A stretch of 36,532 bases of DNA from Acanthamoeba sp. SK_2022b (taxonomy: Eukaryota; Discosea; Longamoebia; Acanthamoebidae). The stretch spans positions 1 to 36,532 of the forward strand of contig JANDJZ010000563.1 in the NCBI GenBank assembly GCA_027943245.1, written 5' to 3'. The first letter of the stretch is position 1; each line of letters opens with the position of its first letter. The translations under genes and the position numbers were made by a program. A model generated the notes under the pieces. That model had not been told where the DNA came from. It did not search any database and worked only from the letters and a program-made list of their open reading frames with translations. Positions 28,711-36,532 of this stretch are shown here, piece by piece.

Positions 28711-30329
28711 CTACTCTCTTTTGGTGTTGTTGTGTTCGGCCGGTGTTGTTGACGACGAAACTGGTGATGAAGACGAGGGTGGTGATACAGGAAGAGGTTG
28801 TTGCGGGTGGCGGTTGTCGCTACGCAAGACAACAAACAGAGAGAAGCCGACAAAGATGAGGAGAGACGAGACGACCCTGGGTCCCCCGAGCCCCACAAAG
28901 TTGAAGAGGACGCCGGCGAGTAGAGGCGCCAGAATGTCGCCTATGCTGTTGACGCTGCCGGCCACGCCCATGGCGAGCCCGATCTCGCGTTGGTCAAAGG
29001 CCTGCGAGAAGGCGGCGAGCGCCGACGTGGACAGGACCAGGTGGCTCAGGGAGGCCACGGGCTGCAGCAGCACGAAGAGGCTCAGCGACGTCGTGAAGGC
29101 GCTGACCGCGTTGTAGAGACTGAGCAGCACGCCAGCGGCCACGAGGAGGGCGTGGTGAGAGAAGGTGCGGGTGAGCGGCGCATGGACGAGCCCCGTGGCC
29201 ACTCCCGTCACGCCCATCACCGACGTCATGTAGGACGAACCCTGCGCACGCACCTACATTAGGGCCTGACCCTCGTGTGTGTGGTGTGATGGTAATGATG
29301 ATACGATGATGATGTGCGTGATGTGGTGAGAGGATACCTCAGGACCGAGGCCGAATCGCTCGAGCATGAAGAGCCCGAAGTTGGCACGGCCCATGGCCAT
29401 GGCCAAGTGGAGCAAGAACTTGATCAGTAGCAGACGCCCCACCTTGGGTCTGGTGAACACTTCCCAGACGAGCATCAGCTGATGCAAGACGCCGGTGGCC
29501 TCAGCCTTGGCCGTCTGCGTCTCCTTACTTGGTGCTCCATCGTCGTCCTCGTTGACTGTCTGGCCATCGGCCCTCTCCTTGCCCTTGATGTCGTTCCCTT
29601 TTCGAACGTCGTGTGGAGGCGTCGGATGTCGCTGCTCGTCAACAAAGAAGAAGACGATGAAGAAGTCCACGAGGTAGAGCAGAGCGGCCACTACTGCGGG
29701 CGCCATCTGGCCCACGCGTGCCGAGAGCAGGCCGCCGGCCGCCGGCCCCACGATGAAGCCCAGCGACATCGCCGTGCGCAGGCGTCCCAATGCCTGAGGA
29801 AGCGAGGACCATTAGGAGTGAGTGACCGCTCACGAACGATTCCTCAGAGTAGGCATCCAAGCGTGCGTACCCGCATGCGATCATCTGCGCTAGTACAGTG
29901 GTCCGTGATCCAGGCCTGGGCAATGGTGAGCGTCTGCTTGACCACGCCGACCACTACTCGGCTGAGGAACAGCATCCATACGGTCGTAGCTGCGCCCAGC
30001 AGCAGATACCCTGTTCACGCGTGTTGATGAAACGGCGGGAGTAGAAAGAAGAAGAGGGAATAGGTTATACCTATGGCAGAGCCCATGAAGGAGAGCAGGA
30101 GAAGCGCTTTGCGGCCATGCCTATCACTCAGCCGGCCGATGACAGGATTGCATAAGAATTGGGCGAGGCCATAAACAGACGAAACCAAACCAAACGTAAT
30201 CGGATCGAGATCGAGAGATTTGTAAATCGTGGTAAAGATGGGGATTATTAACGATACAGCCAAGAGGTCGAGAAATGATATCAGGTAGATGAGACTGAGA
30301 TTGGGCGCAGCAGAGCGCGTTGCGCTCAT
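28711..30329 (-). CDS. major facilitator superfamily transporter, MFSD9-like
   Basis: Four exons (30329-30071, 30010-29871, 29793-29338, 29241-28711) give 461 aa with about 12 hydrophobic helices. A charged loop of about 70 residues sits between the two halves. The MFS signature GRLSDRHGRK is at 65-74 between helices 2 and 3. FLDLLAVSLIIP in helix 1, LSRVVVGVVKQTL in helix 4 and LGFIVGPAAGG in helix 5 recall MFSD9/tetracycline-exporter-like proteins. The substrate is unknown. In-frame upstream ATGs up to 30506 exist, but that segment belongs to the neighbouring coiled-coil gene in another frame. The gene follows that neighbour by 58 bp. Confidence 0.85.
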
Positions 30330-30387
30330 CTGAGCCTTTATGGATAGTGGCTGTTTTTGCTCGCTTTTCCGGTTCTTTTTCGTTTTC

Positions 30388-31809
30388 CTACGTCGGGTTG
30401 GTGCCGGTGAGTACAAGGGTGGTGGCCATACGTGGTTGCCGCCCGCTGCGGAATGGTTGGCTGCTCGAGCTTGGCGATGCCGCGGCGTGCCGGACCGACG
30501 CAGCACTCAGTTGCAGTTCATCAAGCTTCCTCTTTAGGTCCGCGATCTGTGCGTCGTGCTCGCGCTACTCGCGTTACAGTCGTGGACGGTGGGGAGTGAG
30601 CGAAAAGGTACCTTCTGCGTGGCCAGCTTCCTCTTCCAGTAGTCTTCCTGTGGTGCATCGTCTCGGCCAACTTTGGCGGTAACCTGCAGCAGGTGCTCTT
30701 CATACTAGCAAGTGATCCGATCAGAGAACATCAGAATGGAGCGGGGCTCGAAGACCAACCTGCATCCTCGCCCTCTGGAGCCTCTGATCGTAACTGGCGA
30801 TGGCAGCGACGTGGTCCCTCTTTTGCTGCTGCAGTTCTCTCGTCTTCTCCTCGGACTGCTGCTCCAGAGCATAGAGCTGTTCCTGCACTATTCAAAGGTA
30901 TCAGCTACGACGCTGAGCGATCGTATGCATACCTTTGCTCCTGAACTCCTCGTGCGCCTTCTTCAGGCGTTGAACCTCGGCGAGAAGCGAATCGATGTGA
31001 AAGTCCTTCAACCCCAACGAGGTTGCGTGTTCGTGCTGCGCCACATTGAGCCTCTTTTGTAGCTCTGCCACTTGAGCCTGAGCGCTGATCTGCGCCTCTC
31101 GAAGGTTCTCTTGGCAGACCTTCAGAGCTGCCTCTAAGTGGCTCCTGATCTCTTCAAAGCTCTGACGCCACAAAGCTTAAAGAAGGCAACACCTTCACGA
31201 AATGGAATAGATCTCACCTTGCTTGCCTCTTGGGCTTGAATGCGTTGCTCATTCAGCTGCTGCTGCAACGCATCCAGTGTAGGAGCGTAGCGATAGTTGG
31301 AGGCCATCATCTCTTGCTGTTGCTGCAATGCTGCAGTCAACTTCTTGTTTCCTAAACGCATAAGCATCAGCACTAGTGCTTTACGATCGTGAACAAGAAA
31401 ACATACCTTGCTCTAGCTGTTCGATTCTTTCTTGCTTGTTACTGATGTCGGCGGTCAGGTCTGGCAAGGGAGCAATGTAAGAGCCTGTCGAGATAGCGTG
31501 TACACGACTGGTACCTCTCACTTGAGATTGAAGCACACGTGTACGTTCAGCACGATCTACAAGCAACTGCGTTGCGTTGTCAGACAAGATCAGAACGAAA
31601 GAGTTGGACTCAGCACCTCTTCCAATTCATCGCACTGCTTCAGCATCGTCTGCTTTTCCTCTTGTCGTTCGTCCGGCTGCAGCATCGTGCTACTTGCTCA
31701 CCTCTTGTTTGCAATTCGAACGGATTGGAGCTACGCGCATGAAGAGTTGTGCCAACCAATATTGGCTCTCGGGCGTCTGCATTTTGCCTGCGTTTTCTGC
31801 TGACAGCAT
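30388..31809 (-). CDS. coiled-coil protein of unknown function
   Basis: Nine exons (31809-31702, 31676-31617, 31566-31515, 31484-31407, 31351-31218, 31161-30933, 30887-30760, 30704-30612, 30564-30388) join in phase to 352 aa. Almost the whole protein from about 35 to 310 is a long alpha-helical coiled coil rich in Gln, Glu, Lys and Leu, with a conspicuous Gln run (LQQQQEMM). A short Pro-containing break lies at APLPDLT. The C-terminal 45 residues are Ser/Pro/Arg-rich and disordered. There is no signal peptide, membrane segment or catalytic motif. It resembles structural or centrosomal coiled-coil proteins only in general form. A start at 31782 is an equal alternative. Codon use is less GC-biased than in most neighbours. 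Confidence 0.75.
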
Positions 31810-31969
31810 TTTGGCGCGCAATTTTCGCGCTTGAGAGCCACGGGCAGCTGGCTCTCAAGCAAGCTGAGCTTCATTGGTCGTGATGAAGCCGTATTTACAC
31901 ATGCAGGTGGGAAGTAGAGGGGGGGGTCGAGCTTCTCTCCACCCAGCCAGAGAATGGAAAATGTGGTGT

Positions 31970-33033
31970 TCACTTGTTAAAGGTGGGTCGTACGCTGCGG
32001 GCCTCCCTCGCCTTCTTGACCTCCTTGAGCTTCTTCTTGATCTTTTGGTCTCGGTTGTGCAGGGCGTGCACCATGCCCTCCGCGCTCTTGCCCAGCTGCC
32101 AACCGTAAGAGTCAGCAGCGCTTCAAACCCGTGCCTCAGCTGCCAACCGTAAGAGTCAGCAGCTTACTCTACCCGTGTGTAGACGTACCATCGCCTTCTT
32201 GTGGGGAGGCATCGCATTGCTGGGCGGGGAGCTCGGCGGAGAGGAACCGGAAGGATCGTTGCCCGGAGAAGAGAATGCAGGACTGCCTGGCGGAAACGAG
32301 TGACCCGAGGCTGCCTGTCCTTCTTCTCCGTACTGTGCCTGCTGTTGCTGGAACTCGGCATACTTTCGCTTCGCCTAGCCAGAGAGGAATGTCAATGCGC
32401 AGCCTATAGCTTGCCGAGACAGTCCGCGGAGGTACCCTTTCATCATCATCAGGAGTGTCCTGCGCCTTTTCTGTCATCTCGTCTTCTTGTTCTGCTTCAG
32501 CTTCCTGTTTCACGAGCCCGCCACCCTCTGCCAGGCAGGCGATAACAACAAGTCAGCACAGGGCGTTTAAACTTGCGTGAACAAAGGGTCGCACCTCGCT
32601 TGACGTTCTTTAGCCAAGAGGGCGAGGCTAGGCTGGTGGAGGGCGTCCACAGGGTGGCCTGCGGCTTGAGCTTGGCCTGCAACAGCTGCGACTGCTTGGC
32701 CTGCCCGCGCTCTTCTCGCGAGAACGACCGCATGAATGATGGCTTCTCCTGGCCTGCCATCGCCAGTGTGAGTGCAGTCAGCGGGGGGGGGGGTAACTGA
32801 AACGATAGTGAGACAATGTTACCTGGACGTGAAGCAGCAGTAGCAGTTGGCCGGCCTGCGCCGGCAGATGCCTTGTGCCGATGCTGTGCTTGAAGATTCT
32901 CCTTGAGCATTTCGCGAAGCTTGGCCTCGCTCTCTTCTCCATCTCGATCATCGGGCTGAAGCAAAAGCTCGATAGCTTGATAGAAGAACTTGTCCTTTCC
33001 AAGGACTCCTTTCTTCACCACATTGAGCGACAT
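31970..33033 (-). CDS. unknown basic, partly disordered protein
   Basis: Five exons (33033-32823, 32753-32595, 32527-32436, 32374-32189, 32095-31970) join in phase to 257 aa. Residues 1-50 form a helical segment (KDKFFYQAIELLLQ, then acidic). The middle has FMRSFSREE, a Gln/Lys helix and WTPSTSLASPSWLK. An acidic exon (EAEAEQEDEMTEK), a Ser/Pro-rich segment and a final strongly basic helix (DQKIKKKLKEVKKARE) follow. The basic tail and low complexity suggest a nuclear or nucleic-acid-associated protein, but no domain is recognised. The 3' splice site before the last exon is duplicated 44 bp apart. The gene precedes the coiled-coil gene by 160 bp on the same strand. Confidence 0.7.
32093..32163. 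repeat. 27-bp direct repeat, 44-bp period, duplicating a 3' splice site
   Basis: The copies at 32093-32119 and 32137-32163 are identical. On the minus strand each contains CTGAC (branch-like), a short tract, and GGCAG|CTG. Both could serve as acceptor for the last exon of the unknown basic protein. Confidence 0.9.
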
Positions 33034-33248
33034 CTATCTTACGCAGGGATCAGATTTGCTTTTCCCTTGTTGCGCTTTTCTTGCTTGGTTTCCTGAATCA
33101 AAAATAATTGGACGGGCCAGGCGACGTTGGGCACTCCATTACAGCATACCAAAATCTATTGAGCACTGCTGATGAACTACGTTGTGAGTGAACCAATGTG
33201 ATAGCACGGTTTAGTAGTACTTTTGAGAGAATAAACACCCAAAAGACG

Positions 33249-34212
33249 TTACTGAGCAAGAAGAGAGTCAATGAAGGTGGTCCACTCGGCGAAGGTGGCG
33301 TTGTCAGGGATCTGCAAGGCCTTGAAGCCATTGACAAGGAAGGTGGGTGTCTCGTATACTTGGTGAATGATGCCCGTGTGGATGTCAGCGTCCACGTGGG
33401 CGTACACGGCATCGCTGTCGGTGAGCAGTAGTGGTGAGCGAACCCGGCGCTAACGCAACTTGGACAAGCAAGCGTTGAGGGTACCTGTCGACCTGTGCGT
33501 AGAAGGTGGACTCACTGACACCGAACTTGGGCATCCAATTGGCCAGCATAGAATACCTTCGATGCGACTTGTGATGTGAGTAGACAGTGCGACATGTTCG
33601 CTGATTGGGGGGAGGGCGTACAAGTCGGCAGCGGTCTTGTTCTGAAAGGCGTTGTTGTAGAACTCGGCCTGGTTGGCGAACAAGAAGGAGGCAGCCTCCC
33701 AGTAGCCTGGCGGCGAGGACGTTAGCGTTCGAGCTTTTCGAGATAACGTGTGGGGGGGGAGGTCGTACGATGGGGAGCGTTGAGGGCGACGACGCCAGCG
33801 GCCTCAGCAACAATGAATGCCTGGCGGTGGAGCCACAGCGGGAAGACGTGGAGGGTGTAGTAGATCTTGTCCGGGCCGTAGTGCTTGAGCACCTGCTCCA
33901 CAACCGGGTACGAGTCTGCCCCGGTCACGCGTCAGTGCGCACCGCACAAAACATAAGGAGACAGGCTGTGTACTAGCGCAGTAGGGGCACTGATAGTCGG
34001 CGAACTCAGTGATGTGGATGGGAGCCAACGGGTTGCCCCGGTGCACGCCTGGTGCCCTCTTGGGGATGGGCAGCTGCTGCCCACTGGCCACCTAATTTTA
34101 CATCCAATTCTCGAGCATTAGGATTTGAAGGAGCCTTCGTGTTTTAGGCGCTACCGGTGCGTACCACGACGCCAAAGAGCAAAAGGCAAGCGATAGCGAG
34201 GAATCCCTTCAT
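33249..34212 (-). CDS. secreted DsbA-like thioredoxin-fold oxidoreductase
   Basis: Six exons (34212-34165, 34091-33974, 33915-33769, 33706-33622, 33556-33485, 33414-33249) give 211 aa. Residues 1-20 are a signal peptide (MKGFLAIACLLLFGVV, then VASG). The thioredoxin-like domain begins with HITEFADYQCPYCA; the redox motif C51-P-Y-C54 matches the DsbA/Thioredoxin_4 class. A helical insert follows (WLHRQAFIVAEAAG through YALP), and YETPTFLVNG near the end carries the cis-Pro loop that faces the active site. It should act as a thiol-disulphide oxidoreductase in the secretory pathway or outside the cell. N-glycosylation sequons NKT and NAT are present. The reactive Cys pair is complete. The donor of exon 5 could also be 12 nt upstream. 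Confidence 0.85.
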
Positions 34213-34881
34213 CCGTTAAATCGCTTGTGCAAGTGAATCAAAAACGTGCCCTGATTACCGGCGCTGACTCGCCGATTCTGTCGCCGTTAGAAAACTCGCC
34301 CGAACAGCAACGCTCATGTTGTTGGTAGCATTCAGCTCGATTTCAAGCTCCCTTCCGGGCACCAATTCTTGGGTGCTTCACCATCAAATGTGATTGAGTG
34401 GGCTGTGTTGTTGTGCGGATTCGAACCCTCATGAATCAGAGCTCACGAGAGTGCGGGTGGATTCCTGCCGTGCTGTGTTGGGCCTGCGCTCGTGACACCA
34501 CGCACGACCCGGCAGGACCACACATTGCTGATTGCCACCTGGTGCGGACTGGGTCGTTCTCTGCTTCCTGTTAGTTCTACTGGGCGTTCACAACGGCTGA
34601 CTTGCCGAGGTGCGCCGTTTCAGATCACGTACAAGTCGTTCATGTCGCTCTGCGGCACTCAAGCAGGCACTGCAATAGATGGCTGGTGCTGCCAGCCCTG
34701 CCCTGAATCGACGCACAACTTGCTTTCAGGCTTCGACCGAGACAAGTGACACCACCGCCACAACCTCAGCGCACGCCGACGTGTTTGCTGGATCAGCTCT
34801 CTCTCTGCCTGCCTGCCTGCCTGTTTCATCAACCCTAAGGATCCCATCTCGTAGAACGGTCAGGAGAGGACAAGAAATCCA
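34213..34881. other. divergent intergenic region
   Basis: This region holds the promoters of the DsbA-like gene (minus) and the terminal ORF (plus). Short ORFs on both strands have no motif. The stretch 34417-34428 matches the reverse complement of a tRNA B box, but no cloverleaf could be built around it. Confidence 0.5.
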
Positions 34882-36532
34882 ATGGAGGTGTTGATCGCTG
34901 CGGAGCCCAGCAGCGCCTCGCCATCGACCGTCCGCGCCACCACAGCTGCGGTCCTCGATGCGGTAGATCCACAGAGCCGCTGGAAACGCTCTACGTTACG
35001 CCACGTCAAGCAGTTTCGCCGCAGCATGTCGTGCCCATCCGTCACCCTCCTCGCCTACCTCCGCACGCAGCGCACAGATCCACGCGGGAGCGCCACCGAT
35101 CAAGACCAGAAGCAACAGCCGCAGCCACAGCAGCAAGTAGGCGAGCAGCGCGACAGCGACGAGGAGACGCCGCAGGAGGCTCTCGACTGGGAGCGCGAGC
35201 ACAAGGGCGAGGCCGACCTGCGCGAGAGGCGGAGCCTTCAACACACATTTCGTCGCGCGGGCGCGCAGGTCGAGGGGCGTCGGTCGACCAGCGCGGCCCG
35301 TCGCCCGTCGGAACTCCAGCGCCACGCGGGCAGCGACGCCCGCCTGTGGCTGGTCCGCCACCAGAAGGTGGGGGGCCACGACAATCACGACCTCGCTGCA
35401 ATCGATGCTCAGGATGAAGACGTGGACGATGACAACGACGACGAAGAGGATGACGAGGAAGACAACGAGAGGGAGGACGAGATAGACGACGAGTGGGCGC
35501 GCGTCGCCATAGAGCGCCAGCGACTGGAGCGGGAGAGGGCCGAGCTGTTCGAAGTGGTGCGGGTGTGGCGCGACCGCGAGGAGGAGCAACTGACCAAGGA
35601 GGCCAAGGCGCGTCGTGCCCTCAAGCTGCTCCTTCAGGTCAACGACAACATCGAGGACGACATGCAGCGCCGCTGCTCCAGCAGCGACATCGAGAGCTAC
35701 GGCCACCGCTCCCGCGACATCATCGTGTCCATGGAGGCCGAGGAGCGGCGAGGCGACCGGCGGCTGAGCCTCGTCGTGGACATCCTGACGCGCATGGCCC
35801 GGGAGCAGCTCGAGGGCAACCTGCTGGGCCTCGTCCAGATGGGGGACCACGTCGACGCCCGCCGCAGCCGCGCCTCGGGCCGGCCCATGCCCCAGCAGTC
35901 GCTGCTCGCCTACGCCGAAGCGGGCCGGGGGCACCATCAGCATCAGCGCTACGGGAGGTCGGCCCGCGCGCTCGACACCCACTCGCGCTTCCACTACAAC
36001 CGGCGCGACGAGCAGCGCAAGGCCAGGCAGCTCGGCGCGAAGCACCAGCCTCCGCAGCGCACCTGGAGCGAGGCCGAGACCAAGGAGGCCCACGACGAGC
36101 CCCGCAACCGCACGCTCCAGCCCAAGGAGAGGAAGCACTCGCGGGCCGCGACCAGGCAGAGATACCTGGACTACCTGGCGGCCACCGGCGGCGGCGGGGC
36201 GTCGGAGCGACACGTAGGCGGCGGCGGGGGCGGCGGCAGCAGCAACGGCCATGACTCGTCCAGGCCGAGGTGGGCCGTGTCGCATCGCAACTTCAAACGG
36301 CCTTCGCTCTTCAGCGTGGTGGGCGGCGGACCGACGCACGGCACAGCGGGGGCGGCGACGATGGCGGCGGCGTTCGATGTCAGCCCGGCCGACCGCCGGC
36401 GCGAGATGATGGAGCGCGTGGCCTCGGTGGCCACCTTTGACCACCGCAGCGGGCTCGACCTGCTCCTGTCGTCGCTCGACAAGGAGGCCAAGGACGCCCA
36501 CGACCAGAAGAACAACAAGGCCGAGACCGAGG
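34882..36532 (+). CDS. large intronless charged protein, unknown function (3' end beyond window)
   Basis: One frame stays open for 550 codons to the window edge. Parts in order: an N-terminal segment with basic helices (about 30-60); a Gln-rich stretch; an acidic run (DEDVDDDNDDEEDDEED, about 180-200); a charged coiled coil (WARVAIERQRLERERAELF through KLLLQVNDNIEDD, about 210-265); Arg/His-rich segments; a Gly run (about 435-450); and a helical end. No signal peptide, membrane segment or known domain is visible. The ATG is preceded by non-coding composition and is the first in frame. A 501-codon antisense ORF overlaps most of it but reads as a Leu/Val/Ala mirror of the G/C third positions, so the plus strand is preferred. 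Confidence 0.65.
   Translation, partial: MEVLIAAEPSSASPSTVRATTAAVLDAVDPQSRWKRSTLRHVKQFRRSMSCPSVTLLAYLRTQRTDPRGSATDQDQKQQPQPQQQVGEQRDSDEETPQEALDWEREHKGEADLRERRSLQHTFRRAGAQVEGRRSTSAARRPSELQRHAGSDARLWLVRHQKVGGHDNHDLAAIDAQDEDVDDDNDDEEDDEEDNEREDEIDDEWARVAIERQRLERERAELFEVVRVWRDREEEQLTKEAKARRALKLLLQVNDNIEDDMQRRCSSSDIESYGHRSRDIIVSMEAEERRGDRRLSLVVDILTRMAREQLEGNLLGLVQMGDHVDARRSRASGRPMPQQSLLAYAEAGRGHHQHQRYGRSARALDTHSRFHYNRRDEQRKARQLGAKHQPPQRTWSEAETKEAHDEPRNRTLQPKERKHSRAATRQRYLDYLAATGGGGASERHVGGGGGGGSSNGHDSSRPRWAVSHRNFKRPSLFSVVGGGPTHGTAGAATMAAAFDVSPADRRREMMERVASVATFDHRSGLDLLLSSLDKEAKDAHDQKNNKAETE

Noticed and set aside
27726..28859. 377-codon plus-strand ORF
   Set aside because: Antisense of the EF-1alpha-like gene, which has unambiguous family motifs on the minus strand.
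34417..34428. tRNA B-box-like sequence (GGGTTCGAATCC on minus)
   Set aside because: The T stem does not pair beyond two bases and no acceptor, D or anticodon stems could be formed around it.
34996..36501. 501-codon minus-strand ORF
   Set aside because: Antisense mirror of a GC-third-position gene: its Leu/Val/Ala/Arg runs match what reverse-complementing G/C-ending codons produces; no motif is present.

Overview
The window looks like nuclear DNA of a free-living amoeba, most likely Acanthamoeba or a close relative. This is inferred from gene style and content; no database search was run. Coding exons are GC-rich with strong third-position G/C. Genes are dense, on both strands, and often less than 300 bp apart. 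Most genes carry many short GT-AG introns, mainly about 58-90 bp, and many introns hold microsatellites. The gene set is eukaryotic: COG8, DCP1, a CDK10-like kinase, an EF-1alpha paralogue and a beta4-galactosyltransferase-family enzyme. It also includes a membrane hybrid histidine kinase, typical of amoebae. I assembled exon models by hand from the six frames, splice dinucleotides and phase; all joins listed are in phase unless stated.

Layout. 1-291 (-) is the 5' end of a RanBP2-type zinc-finger gene. 542-2926 (-) is a hybrid sensor histidine kinase in 8 exons. 3521-3985 (-) is a small unknown protein. 4145-5712 (-) is a CDC123-like ATP-grasp protein in 7 exons. About 5830-9240 is an AT-richer, gene-poor island with a decayed PIF/Harbinger-like DDE transposase. 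9385-11374 (+) is a GT7 glycosyltransferase. 11497-15049 (-) is a 15-exon actin regulator with a formin-GBD-like segment, coiled coil, WH2-like motif and acidic tail. It is divergent from COG8 (15305-18842, +). A four-EF-hand protein follows (18996-20158, +), then DCP1 (20270-22019, -), a TATA-driven intronless secreted protein (22692-23270, +), a UIM-macrodomain protein (23429-24634, +) and a CDK10-like kinase (24729-27111, +).

From 27186 to 34212 five minus-strand genes lie head to tail: an intronless EF-1alpha-like pseudo-GTPase, an MFSD9-like transporter, a coiled-coil protein, an unknown basic protein and a secreted DsbA-like thioredoxin-fold protein. The window ends inside an intronless, charged unknown ORF (34882-36532+, +).

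There is no operon logic. The genes are mostly housekeeping or signalling: Golgi tethering and glycosylation, mRNA decapping, cell-cycle or transcription kinase, actin assembly, two-component signalling. The most unusual items are the GBD/WH2/acidic-tail actin regulator, the EF-1alpha paralogue lacking the P-loop lysine, the decayed transposon island, a duplicated 3' splice site, and an apparent frameshift in DCP1.
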